A stretch of 41,232 nucleotides of DNA from DATKZH01 sp964475955 (lineage in GTDB: Bacteria; Planctomycetota; Planctomycetia; Pirellulales; Thermoguttaceae): contig CAYYZY010000055.1 of the NCBI GenBank assembly GCA_964475955.1, positions 1 to 41,232 on the forward strand, in the 5' to 3' direction. A program made the translations under genes and the position numbers. Of this stretch, positions 33,069-40,985 are shown in pieces. The notes below the pieces were generated by a model. It did not search any database, was not told the origin of the DNA, and saw only the letters and a program-made list of their open reading frames with translations. The first letter of the stretch is position 1; every line of letters begins with the position of its first letter.

Positions 33069-34269
33069 ACACGAGGTTGGCCAGCGACGCGACGACGATC
33101 AAACGCCAACCTTCCCGGGCGATCCAGTCGTCGGTCTTGGCCATCCCGGCGACCGAGAGCGTGATGGCGTCCATATCGGTGAGCCCGGAGAGCGCGGCGA
33201 TGCTGTAGAGGGCCTCGTTGCCGAGGTACTTCTTCGCCGCGGCCAGGGCGAGAAGCACCAACGCGTACATCGCCGCGAAGAAGACGGCCGACTTCAGTTG
33301 CGTGGGGTTCTCCTGCTCGGGCATCGAGTTGGGCGCCCGGCGCACCCGATACCACGTCCACAGCGACGGCACCGTGGTCGAGAGCATCAGGATCAGCACC
33401 GGCGGGGCCGCCGTGGCGAGGAATCCGGGCGCAACCACGGCGATCTCCACCAGCACGCGGATAAAGACGATCGTCGAGGCGATCATGATCACGATGGCCG
33501 GCGCGCGGCTGTCGGCCGCTTCCGACCGCGCCTGCCGGGCGTAGCTGACCGTCGTTGCCGTGCTGGAGATGGCCCCGCCCAGCACGCCGCCGAGGAGGAT
33601 CCCGACGTCGCGGCCCAGGAACTTGTAGAGAATGTACCCCCCCAGGCTCATCCCCACGATCAGCACCACCATCCACCAGGCGTGACGTGGGTTCAAGACG
33701 TCCAACGGCCCGTATGCCCGGTTGGGTAGCACCGGCAGGATCACGCAGGTGATCAGCACGAACTGCATGATCGCCCGAAGGTCTTCGTCGCCCAGTCGCT
33801 GGGCAAAATGGTGCAGCTCGGGCTTGAACTGAAGCAGCACGGCCACCCCGCCGCCGATGGCCACGGCCACGGCCATCTGGTCGGGAAGCAAGACGAGCAG
33901 CGCCCCCACGCCGTACATCAGCAGGGCGGCCACCGCCGTCGTGATGCCGGGATCGGGCTCCTCCTGCCGAATCCGCACGAAGGCGGGGAAGGCCAGCACG
34001 GCCACCACGGCGAAAAGCCCGGAGGCCACCACCCAGCCGCCGAACTCGAGCCCCAACAGGCCGGCCACCGTCCCGAACACGGTGATCAGCGGGAAGGTCC
34101 GCATTCCCGGCATCCCCAGGGTGGTGTGCTCCCGCTGCAATCCGACCAGCAGGCCCAACAGCACCGAGAGCCCCAACTCCTGGAAGATCAGCGGCGTGGG
34201 CGGCACGAGGGCAGCTCCTACCAAGGGCGGACGATCGTGGAAGGGGGCCGCAACAGCGACGCCCAGCAA
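32950..34269 (-). CDS. MgtC/SapB-DUF4010 family membrane protein
   Basis: A 439-residue integral membrane protein. The N-terminal half has the MgtC/SapB pattern (LGLSVLLGLLVGLQREH, MRTFPLITVFGTVAGLL, DPGITTAVAALLMYGVGALL). The C-terminal half is DUF4010, with IMQFVLITCVILPVLPN, GGVLGGAISSTATTVSYAR and LSGLTDMDAITLS. About 12 helices are visible. The fusion is known in many bacteria and is associated with Mg2+ homeostasis or general ion/osmotic stress, without a defined transport activity. The start ATG at 34269 was chosen because the next Met lies past the first helix. The 3' end overlaps the lipoprotein gene on the other strand. Repeat family D lies just upstream. Confidence 0.9.
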   Translation of the reverse strand: MLGVAVAAPFHDRPPLVGAALVPPTPLIFQELGLSVLLGLLVGLQREHTTLGMPGMRTFPLITVFGTVAGLLGLEFGGWVVASGLFAVVAVLAFPAFVRIRQEEPDPGITTAVAALLMYGVGALLVLLPDQMAVAVAIGGGVAVLLQFKPELHHFAQRLGDEDLRAIMQFVLITCVILPVLPNRAYGPLDVLNPRHAWWMVVLIVGMSLGGYILYKFLGRDVGILLGGVLGGAISSTATTVSYARQARSEAADSRAPAIVIMIASTIVFIRVLVEIAVVAPGFLATAAPPVLILMLSTTVPSLWTWYRVRRAPNSMPEQENPTQLKSAVFFAAMYALVLLALAAAKKYLGNEALYSIAALSGLTDMDAITLSVAGMAKTDDWIAREGWRLIVVASLANLVFKALLVGFLGNRRLLRQIAILYAFPFLGGLALILLWGRW

Positions 34270-34344
34270 AGCGTAGCATCCCCGCGGGCCGATCGACGCC
34301 GGCGCGTGGCGGCTCTATCGCGGTCGTCGGCGGCAACCACGTCA

Positions 34345-34439
34345 GACGCAGTGCCATTCCGTCCTCCAGCAGGCCGCAAGCAAGTAAGACGGAATGGCAT
34401 TCCGTCCTACAAATGTGACGCAGTGGGATTGCGTCCTAC
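34345..34439. repeat. Repeat family D, three direct units with internal palindrome
   Basis: Units at 34345-34365, 34388-34410 and 34417-34439 follow the consensus GACG(C/G)A(G/A)TG(C/G)(C/G)ATT(C/G)CGTCCT. The middle unit is a near-perfect palindrome (GACGGAATG-G-CATTCCGTC, 34388-34406), and TGCCATTCCGTC of the first unit pairs with it. It sits between the MgtC gene and the panD stop. Confidence 0.75.
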
Positions 34440-34469
34440 ACCCGGGCGCGCATCCCCCGAGCGCGAAGT

Positions 34470-34826
34470 CTACGATCCCGCCCGCACCCGGTTTCCCGCG
34501 TCGACCAGGACGACCTTCGGTGCGTACGAACGCGCCTCCTCCTCCGACATCGCCCCGTAGGCCAGCACGATCACCAGGTCGCCGGGCGCACCCAGCCGGG
34601 CGGCCGCCCCGTTGAGCAACATGGTTCCGGAGCCCGCTTCCGCCTCGATGACGTAGGTGATCAATCGGGCGCCGTTGTTGAGATTGAGCACGTGGACCTG
34701 TTCGCCGGGCAGCATGTCGGCCGCCTCGAGCAGGGTGCGGTCGATGGCGATACTCCCCTCGTAGTCCAGCCTGGTCCCGGTCAGCGTCGCCCGGTGGATC
34801 TTGGACCTGAGCATGAACCGCTGCAC
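34470..34826 (-). CDS. panD: Aspartate 1-decarboxylase
   Basis: A 118-residue proenzyme that makes beta-alanine for pantothenate/CoA synthesis. The chosen start is GTG at 34826. GGAGG ends six bases upstream, and the resulting N-terminus MQRFMLRSKIHRATLTG aligns residue for residue with E. coli PanD. An ATG at 34814 is too far from that site. Self-cleavage should occur at Gly24-Ser25 in YEGSIAID, converting Ser25 to the pyruvoyl cofactor. Lys9, His11, Tyr22 and the downstream NNGARLITYVIEAE and NGAAARLGAPGDLVIVLAYG blocks are typical. It is cytoplasmic and tetrameric in the family. The leader upstream contains interleaved inverted repeats (listed separately). No other pan genes are adjacent. 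Confidence 0.95.
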   Translation of the reverse strand: MQRFMLRSKIHRATLTGTRLDYEGSIAIDRTLLEAADMLPGEQVHVLNLNNGARLITYVIEAEAGSGTMLLNGAAARLGAPGDLVIVLAYGAMSEEEARSYAPKVVLVDAGNRVRAGS

Positions 34827-34861
34827 CCGTCTCCTCCCTTCGCTCCAAGCAAATGTGCCGG

Positions 34862-34963
34862 CCGGTCCCCTATATGGGCGGTTAGAGCAGGGCTCCAAGG
34901 GACCGGAAAAAGAGCCTCGCCCCCCTCCTGGCGGGCGAGGGACATCGTCGCGCTTAACCGCCC
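34862..34963 (-). ncRNA. Candidate structured panD leader (pseudoknot-capable)
   Basis: Three perfect inverted pairs lie in the panD 5' leader. A: CCGGTCCC (34862-34869) with GGGACCGG (34899-34906). B: GGGCGGTTA (34876-34884) with TAACCGCCC (34955-34963). C: CCTCGCCC (34915-34922) with GGGCGAGG (34933-34940). B lies in the loop of A while its partner lies outside A, giving a pseudoknot topology with hairpin C between. The 3' end is about 25 nt above the panD ribosome site. No riboswitch class is recognised. Confidence 0.45.
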
Positions 34964-35176
34964 AAACCAACCAATATTGCAGCTTCGACGCCGTTTTTCA
35001 ACGCCCGTGCGTGCGTTCTACGCCGCCGAGGTTGGAGCGTGTTCGACTTGAGGATACGCCGATGGCCGAACGCCAAATCGCCAACGGCATGACTCAGCGA
35101 GGCAGAACCCGCCGGGCCGATTTCCGGGCCGACTTCCGCGCCGACGGCCGGCGTGGGGCAGACGGGGCGGTCATCG

Positions 35177-35368
35177 TCAACGCCTTTTCCGATGGTTGGC
35201 TGCTTGACGAAGAACTGCGAGATGCTCTTCGTCTGTTTTGCGGCGACCCGAAGGGTTGCGGCGGCCGGAGAGCCACTCGCGCAGGGCGAAAACGCCTAGG
35301 CAAGGAGCGAAGGCCGCGAAGAACAGGGCAAGGCCCCAGAAGGCAATGTCAGTCAGCAGGTCATGCAT
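35177..35368 (-). CDS. Small single-pass membrane protein
   Basis: A 63-residue candidate starting MHDLLTDIAFWGLALFFAAFAPCLGVFALREWLSG when read in two parts: a polar N-terminus and one hydrophobic helix (about residues 9-28). A basic, Glu-containing C-terminal tail (RRNPSGRRKTDEEHLAVLRQ) follows. The compact start-helix-tail layout and the polar balance of the tail make it look real rather than a GC shadow, but no ribosome site is visible before the ATG and no family is recognised. It lies alone between panD and the kinase gene. Confidence 0.5.
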   Translation of the reverse strand: MHDLLTDIAFWGLALFFAAFAPCLGVFALREWLSGRRNPSGRRKTDEEHLAVLRQAANHRKRR

Positions 35369-35631
35369 CTTGAGCCCGAAACGCTACGACTCGTGCCTTC
35401 CTCCATCATAATTGGGTTCTCGCGAATTGGGTCGCACGAAATGTCCCGGCCGTGGTCTTGGCAAACTCCCCACCGGCCCGGCTGGCGCGGTTGTATCGGA
35501 AAGGAACCCCGCCCATCAACGGACGCGTTTGCCAGGTCGCGGGTGCCACCAAGGAACCTGCGCAGGATGCCTGGCTGCTTCGATCGCGCGCGGGGATTGA
35601 GGCGCCGCGTCGGGAAATGGCGAGCGGGGAT
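35369..35631. other. Intergenic, about 260 bp
   Basis: This lies upstream of the small membrane protein and downstream of the kinase gene on the same strand. No repeat, hairpin or coding frame of note is seen. Confidence 0.4.
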
Positions 35632-37299
35632 TCAGGCGACCGGCTCGAACTGGAGACGCTCCCGGGCCGAGTCCTCTTCTTGCCACCAGCGGGCGGCGTC
35701 GGCGCGCGACCAGTCGGCCGACGCCTCGCAGGCCGAGAGGGCCTCGCCGAGCGACGCGGCCGACGGGTATCGGTCCCTGGGCGACTTCGCCAGGCATCGC
35801 AGGATGACCGCCTCGAGATCGGCGGGCACGCCGTCGGTGAGCCTGGAGGGCGGAACCACTTCCTCCCGGGCGTGGGCGATCATCAACTTGATCGCGCGGT
35901 CGCCTTCGAACGGGGGCTGGCCCGTCAGCGCGTAGTAGGCCACGGCGCCGAGGGAGTAGATGTCGCTTCGGGCGTCGGGCTCGGTGTCGCTGGTGGCCTG
36001 CTCGGGCGACATGAACAGCGGGGTTCCGGTGATCATCCCTTCCATGGTGAGCTGCATCGACGGTTCGTCTTCCAGCATGGGCTTGACCAGGCCGAAGTCG
36101 AGCAGCTTGGCCACGTCGTACAGGCCGCCGCGGTAGGCCGAGAAGATGTTGCCCGGCTTGATGTCGCGATGGATCAGCCCGATAGCGTGGGCTTCGCTCA
36201 AGGCATCGCAGACCTGGCGCAACAGGTAGATGGCACGGCCGGGCGGCAACGGGCCGTAGCGATCGACCAGCTCGGCCAGGCTCATGCCGGGCAGGTGTTC
36301 CATCACGTAGTAGAACGCGCCGCAGGAGGAGCGGCCGTAGTCGAACACGTCGATGTTGTTCCAGTGCGAGAGCTTGGCCGTCGCCCGGACCTCGCGCTGG
36401 AACCGCGCCAGCACGCGCTCGTCGCCGGCCTGCTCGGGCCGGATCAGCTTGACCACGCAGGGCCGCTTGAGCAGTTGGTGCTCGGCGAGGTAGACCTCGC
36501 CCATGCCTCCGGCGCCGATCCGCCGCTTCAAGCGGTATTGACCCAACTGCCGCGCCTGGTGCACCTGGCGGCGCAGGGCGTTGATGGCGCCGGCGCCGTA
36601 GATGCTGCCGGCGGCCGAGAGCACGAACATCAGCGGGATGCCGGTCAACTGGCCGGTGTCGACGACGGCAGCGACCCGGGGGAGCGTCCAGAACATGATC
36701 AGGAAGCCAGCCAGCGGGGCGGCGGCCATGAGCGAAATCACCACGGCGGCGCGCCGCGGCGTGTTGGGGATGAATAGGGCATAGGTGTAGATCAGCACGA
36801 GCCAGTAGCCGCCGGGGAACTCGAAGTAGCCTTGCTGGCTGCTGCGTATGGCCATCGAGTACTGGGCATAGACGAACAGCGCGGCCGGCAGCCCGAAAAT
36901 GGCCCACTCCGTCAAGCGGAGCCTCCCCAGCGGGACGTGGGCGCGACGGAACATGAAGGCGCACAGCAGACCAAGGATCACCGTCACCCCGGACTGAAGC
37001 CAGAAGCCCACGGCCTCGCGCGGGACGGAGAAATCCATCTCGAAAGCGTTCCGCACCAGGAAGGCCGAGAAGCCCAAAAACAGCACCAGGACGGCCATAC
37101 GCAGCCGGACGCGCAGCAGACGCTCGGTCTGGGCGGTCAGGTGCGGTGCGCTGCCTTCGACCAACGCCACGCAGGGCGCCGCGTCGGAGCCGGTCAACGA
37201 CGGAGAAGGCGACTGGCCCGGCGCGTGGTTCGAGGGCGCGGCGTCGAGCGTGGCCGCTACGAGAGATACCTTGTCTGGGGGGGTTGATTGGTCGCTCAT
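35632..37299 (-). CDS. Ser/Thr protein kinase with N-terminal membrane domain
   Basis: A 555-residue protein, start at ATG 37299 (an ATG at 37353 would add 18 residues; neither has a strong ribosome site). The order is reversed relative to most bacterial kinases. About six helices come first (around 67-84, 99-117, 133-150, 165-180, 184-204, 220-238), and the kinase domain follows at the C-terminus (about 255-530). Glycine loop IGAGGMGEVY, Lys284 in VVKLI, HRDIKPGN (Asp379), DFGLVKP (Asp401) and MSPEQ are intact, so it should be active. The membrane part resembles a sensor module without named fold. The kinase is unlike the TPR one at 3.5 kb. No sigma factor gene is adjacent. Confidence 0.92.
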   Translation of the reverse strand: MSDQSTPPDKVSLVAATLDAAPSNHAPGQSPSPSLTGSDAAPCVALVEGSAPHLTAQTERLLRVRLRMAVLVLFLGFSAFLVRNAFEMDFSVPREAVGFWLQSGVTVILGLLCAFMFRRAHVPLGRLRLTEWAIFGLPAALFVYAQYSMAIRSSQQGYFEFPGGYWLVLIYTYALFIPNTPRRAAVVISLMAAAPLAGFLIMFWTLPRVAAVVDTGQLTGIPLMFVLSAAGSIYGAGAINALRRQVHQARQLGQYRLKRRIGAGGMGEVYLAEHQLLKRPCVVKLIRPEQAGDERVLARFQREVRATAKLSHWNNIDVFDYGRSSCGAFYYVMEHLPGMSLAELVDRYGPLPPGRAIYLLRQVCDALSEAHAIGLIHRDIKPGNIFSAYRGGLYDVAKLLDFGLVKPMLEDEPSMQLTMEGMITGTPLFMSPEQATSDTEPDARSDIYSLGAVAYYALTGQPPFEGDRAIKLMIAHAREEVVPPSRLTDGVPADLEAVILRCLAKSPRDRYPSAASLGEALSACEASADWSRADAARWWQEEDSARERLQFEPVA

Positions 37300-37465
37300 C
37301 ACGGGTGGGTCGCAACGGACGTGATCTCGTGGATCGGCTTTCTTGCCAATCATATACGGATCGGACCGCCGAGGCGACCTCGCGGGACGAGATCCGGTCA
37401 ATTCGCCGCCCACCCCCGCGGCGAGGCTCGTTCGACACATGCCGGCCTTTCCCGCCGCAACGGGG

Positions 37466-38023
37466 CTACGCGGCCCGTCGTAGGGAGGCCGCTTGCGCCC
37501 GTTTCTCGGTCTCCTTCCGGCTCACGACCCGGAAGGACATCTCGCCTCTGGACGCACGCGGCCGCTCGATCAGCACGCGGGCGTCCTCGGCGAGCATTCT
37601 CGGGAGGTAGAACCAGGCGCGACGGAGCGACTCGGGGGCGTGGCCAGCCGAAATGACCACCAGCTGGCTCCCGCCCAGCGTGTTGGCCGCGCGAGACAGG
37701 GCCGAGAACGGGTCGCCGGGCAGCAGCACGACGCGTGCCCCGGTTTGGCTGAGGAGGCGATGGGCCGACTTGAGCGAGAGTCCGGGGCGGTCGGACCGCG
37801 AGCGTCCCTCGAACAGATCGACGCCCGTGTAATGGACTTGGCTGGCCGGGAATTGCAGCCGGGCGACCTCGATCATCCTGGCCGCTCGTTGGCCGGTTCC
37901 GATACCGATCTCAACGATCCGCCGGACGCGTTTCTTGTGGATGACTTGATAGACTGCGCGATCGATGGCCGGTTTAGAAAAACGCGAAAGATAAAGAAAC
38001 CTGAGCGTGCGCGTCGTCAGCAA
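37466..38023 (-). CDS. Class I SAM-dependent methyltransferase-like protein
   Basis: A 185-residue protein. RIVEIGIGTGQRAARMIEVAR contains the glycine-rich SAM-binding loop (motif I), and VHYTGVDLFEG gives the acidic end of the second strand. The later part (VVISAGHAPESLRRAWFYLPRMLAEDARVLIERP) follows a Rossmann-like path to a strand-helix end. The usual DxxY/NPPY catalytic signature is absent, so the target and even activity are open. The C-terminus is strongly basic. It starts at ATG 38023, weak ribosome site. It is 166 bp upstream of the kinase gene on the same strand and may be cotranscribed with it. Confidence 0.7.
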   Translation of the reverse strand: MLTTRTLRFLYLSRFSKPAIDRAVYQVIHKKRVRRIVEIGIGTGQRAARMIEVARLQFPASQVHYTGVDLFEGRSRSDRPGLSLKSAHRLLSQTGARVVLLPGDPFSALSRAANTLGGSQLVVISAGHAPESLRRAWFYLPRMLAEDARVLIERPRASRGEMSFRVVSRKETEKRAQAASLRRAA

Positions 38024-38316
38024 CTTCGCTTCTCCCGACAGGCGTTGTTAGCGGCGGATGAGCACCGAGCGGTCCCGCATAACGCTTCGGCCGCCGGCTT
38101 CTACGGAGTGGAGAAGAAAACCGCAGCGCGGTCCCAAGTCCTCAGGCATCACGGTTTGCGCGTTCTTCCCCGCTTGCGAGTCTGGCCCGGGGCACCGCGC
38201 ATTGGAGCGGAGCGGACGTTCTCCCGACCACCGGCAATCCGCTCTGGCACTCTGGGAGGCCATCTGATAGACTCCGCCGCGCTTTTGCGGGCAGGGACCC
38301 GCGCCCTGCTGGAGGG

Positions 38317-38455
38317 TTAGCCCGCATTTCTCACCACCCCCACCCAACCCGAAGCGCAAGCGAGGGATTGGCTTGCACTTCGCCTCGCTTGCGCTTCGGG
38401 TTGGTGGGGGCGCTAGGTTGTTCAGTCTGACCGGCTGCTGAGAAATGCGGGTTAG
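38317..38455. mobile_element. MITE-like element containing repeat family B, copy 2
   Basis: Terminal inverted repeats CCCGCATTTCTCA (38321-38333) and TGAGAAATGCGGG (38439-38451) are a perfect 13-bp match, bordered on both sides by TTAG (38317-38320 and 38452-38455), a likely 4-bp target duplication. Inside is a perfect 22-bp inverted repeat (38344-38365 with 38383-38404, core CCCGAAGCGCAAGCGAGG). There is no coding capacity, so any transposase acts in trans. TTAG fits the YTAR-type targets reported for IS5 and IS701 elements. Confidence 0.65.
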
Positions 38456-38495
38456 AGGGTTATCCGTCGACTTGTCCTCGCGCAAGGAGTGTGCG

Positions 38496-39617
38496 ATGAG
38501 CGGAAAACGCGCGTTTCGGCTGGCACTGGTCTGGACGGTCGTGGCCGGCGGCCTCGCGGCGACGGCTCCTGCGGCCCCCTGGGACAAGCTGCTTACCCTC
38601 CGTCGCGTGGAAGCCGACGCCGACAAATCCTATCGCCTGGCCGAGGAGAACGGACCGTGGATGATCATGGCCTGTAGCTTCTCGGGCGAGCACGCCGAGG
38701 AGCAGGCCCACGACCTGGTGCTCGAGTTGCGGAAGCGGTACAAGCTCGAGGCCTATTCCTACCAGAAGCGGTTCGACCTAGGCGACCGAGTGACGGGGCT
38801 CGGCGTCGATCCCTACGGAGACCCGCGCAAGATGCACTATCAGCGGGGCTCCGAGTTCGAGGAGGTGGCCGTGCTCGTGGGCAACTACCCGGCGGTCGAC
38901 GACCCCGAGGCGCAGGAGACCCTCAAAAAACTCAAGCACTACCGCCCCAGGTGCCTCGAACTCGACCCCTCCCGGCCCACCGCCCGAAACCTGGCCTCCT
39001 GGCGGCTGTTCTGGAAACAGAGCGACCCGAAGAAGCAGAAGAAGGGCCCCATGGGCCAGGCGATGATTACCCCCAACCCGTTGCTGCCCGAGCGCTACTT
39101 CGACAATCCGGGCGTCGACCCGCTCGTCTTGGAGGCGAACGAGGGGGTGAAGCATTGCCTGTTGGACTGTCCCGGCAAGTATTCGGTGCAGGTGGCCACG
39201 TTCCGCGGCCGCACCGTGATCGACCAGCAGGAGATCGCCGCCATTCGGGCCGGGGAGAAGCAGATGAAGAGCCAACTGGCCGAGGCCACCTTGAAGGCGC
39301 ACAAGCTCACCGAGGCCCTGCGTCAGAAGGGCTACGAGGCCTACGAGTTCCACGACCGCTACGCCAGCATCGTCACCGTCGGCAGCTTCGATTGGGTCAC
39401 GCAGCAAGGCGCCCAAGGCCGGGCGCGCTTGAACCCCGAAATCCAGAAGATCATCGACCGGTTCGGGCCCAAGCAGACGCCCTTCGGCGGCAACAGCGCC
39501 GGCCTGGCCCAGCAGACCATCGTCGGCATCCCGCTCGACTTGAAGCCGATCCCGGTACACGTCCCCAAGCGGCCGGTCACCGGGGCGTTTGCGCGCAAGC
39601 CCCTGCCGCTGTTCTAA
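38496..39617 (+). CDS. Exported protein with SPOR-like repeats
   Basis: A 373-residue protein. ATG 38496 follows AAGGAG. The N-terminus MSGKRAFRLALVWTVVAGGL is a signal peptide, with cleavage likely near APAAPWDK. Two similar segments, WMIMACSFSGEHAEEQAHDL (about 50) and YSVQVATFRGRTVID (about 230), start with a strand followed by a helix and a second strand with KRYKLEAYSY or RQKGYEAYEF, then a VGxF end. This is the pattern of SPOR domains, which bind denuded peptidoglycan at the septum. No other domain is named. It is probably periplasmic. It stands alone on its strand, close to the MITE-like element. Confidence 0.75.
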   Translation: MSGKRAFRLALVWTVVAGGLAATAPAAPWDKLLTLRRVEADADKSYRLAEENGPWMIMACSFSGEHAEEQAHDLVLELRKRYKLEAYSYQKRFDLGDRVTGLGVDPYGDPRKMHYQRGSEFEEVAVLVGNYPAVDDPEAQETLKKLKHYRPRCLELDPSRPTARNLASWRLFWKQSDPKKQKKGPMGQAMITPNPLLPERYFDNPGVDPLVLEANEGVKHCLLDCPGKYSVQVATFRGRTVIDQQEIAAIRAGEKQMKSQLAEATLKAHKLTEALRQKGYEAYEFHDRYASIVTVGSFDWVTQQGAQGRARLNPEIQKIIDRFGPKQTPFGGNSAGLAQQTIVGIPLDLKPIPVHVPKRPVTGAFARKPLPLF

Positions 39618-39801
39618 CCGGCGCCTCGAAGACGTTGCACCGCGGAGTGCCGGGCGTCTCCCCAGTGCACGTGTGCCTCTTCGCGGCACACGCAAAATGC
39701 CCCTGGCACACCGCGCCCGCGACCGCTCGAAAAGCGCCTCGCCACGTCCAAAACGGGCTGAGTGCGGAACCGACCGCCGTTCCCCATAGGAGAGACCGCC
39801 G

Positions 39802-40425
39802 ATGCCCCCGAGGCCGCTTCTGGTGCTCGGTACCCACAATCCCAAGAAGCGGCACGAACTGGTCGAACAATTCGACGCCGTGGGGCTCGAGCTGCGCACG
39901 CTGGCCGATTTCCCCGCGGTGATCGACGTGGCCGAAACCGGCGCAACCTTCGCCGAAAACGCGGTGCTCAAGGCGGTCGAGCAGGCCCGGCACCTCGATC
40001 GCTGGGTCCTGGGCGAAGACAGCGGGCTGGCGGTCGACGCGCTGGACGGCGCGCCCGGCGTCCACTCCCACCGCTATTCCGGCCCGGAGGCCACCGACGC
40101 GTCGAACAACCGCCTGCTCGTAGAGCGGCTCGCCGGGCTCCCCCTCGAAAAGCGGACCGCACGCTTCGTGTGCCACATGGCCCTGGCCGATCCGGCCGGC
40201 GCCGTGCGCGCGGAGAGTGCGGGTTTCTGCCCCGGGCGCATCCTCTTCGAGTCCCGCGGCACAGGCGGTTTCGGGTACGACCCGCTGTTCGAAGTGGTCG
40301 AGTACGGCCGCTCGTTCGGCGAGCTCGACCCCGAGGTCAAAGCCCGCATCAGCCACCGCGCCCGGGCCGCCCAGCACTTGGTGCCCAAGCTCATCGAGCT
40401 GGTCCAATCCGGCGCGTGGACGTGA
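39802..40425 (+). CDS. rdgB: XTP/dITP diphosphatase (RdgB/HAM1 family)
   Basis: A 207-residue cytoplasmic house-cleaning enzyme that hydrolyses XTP, dITP and ITP to monophosphate and pyrophosphate, keeping deaminated purines out of DNA. Family signatures: LGTHNPKK (9-16), ETGATFAENAVLKA (45-58), LGEDSGLAVDALDGAPGVHSHRYSG (70-94) with Asp73, and GTGGFGYDPLF. HSHRYSG replaces the common YSARYAG, a small change. The ATG has AGGAG nine bases upstream. It is at normal family length. The following 560 bp is noncoding. Confidence 0.95.
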   Translation: MPPRPLLVLGTHNPKKRHELVEQFDAVGLELRTLADFPAVIDVAETGATFAENAVLKAVEQARHLDRWVLGEDSGLAVDALDGAPGVHSHRYSGPEATDASNNRLLVERLAGLPLEKRTARFVCHMALADPAGAVRAESAGFCPGRILFESRGTGGFGYDPLFEVVEYGRSFGELDPEVKARISHRARAAQHLVPKLIELVQSGAWT

Positions 40426-40510
40426 CAGGCCATCCAAACACGGGAACTGGCTCCCCTTCTCCCTCGTTCCCTGGCTCCGCCTGGCAAGCGCCCGAACGCG
40501 ATGCTCCGGC

Positions 40511-40599
<89 letters not shown>

Positions 40600-40606
40600 C
40601 TGCCGC

Positions 40607-40655
40607 CGTGGGGCACGTTTCCAACGTGCCCGGCACGGTGCAGTCGTGCCCCGCG
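40607..40655. repeat. Repeat family C, short copy
   Basis: CGTGGGGCACG at 40607 pairs with CGTGCCCCGCG at 40645-40655 (one mismatch), with GTTTCCAACGTGCC inside. It shares its left arm with the element at 25013 but has no tandem array. Confidence 0.65.
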
Positions 40656-40890
40656 AACTCCCCTTTCTCGTTCAGCGGGTTGCCCCGCTGCCCCGGATTA
40701 TCAGACAGGGCCGCTTCCCGTGGAGCGACCGGCCGGTTCTGCGCTTCGGGGTTCGGCAGGAATCGCGGGTTGGCCCGTTCGGCGCCGGGTGGGCTTCTAT
40801 GCGAAGGCATGTAGCTCGACAAGCGCAAGTCCTTTGCCGCCCGTTGCTTGTGCCGGCGCGCCGGGCGTTTCTCCGCGTGGCTTCCCGTTC

Positions 40891-40906
40891 TGGCGCGCCG
40901 GTTGCT
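40891..40906 (+). promoter_or_regulatory. Candidate sigma-54 promoter of the flagellar rod gene
   Basis: TGGCGCGCCGGTTGCT keeps GG at -24 and GC at -12 with exactly ten bases between them, as in the sigma-54 consensus TGGCAC(G)-N4-TTGC(A/T). Only the A in TGGCA is changed. It ends 79 bp before the flagellar start codon, a normal 5' leader length. Confidence 0.55.
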
Positions 40907-40985
40907 AAGTACGGGAACCGACGTGCCGCACGAGGCGGCGCCGAGCGGGGGGGTGCGCGGAGCGCAGGATCGACGCGAAGCGACC

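Noticed and set aside
34801..35373. 190-codon plus-strand open frame across the panD leader
   Set aside because: It crosses the structured leader, has low-complexity Arg-rich translation and no ribosome site.
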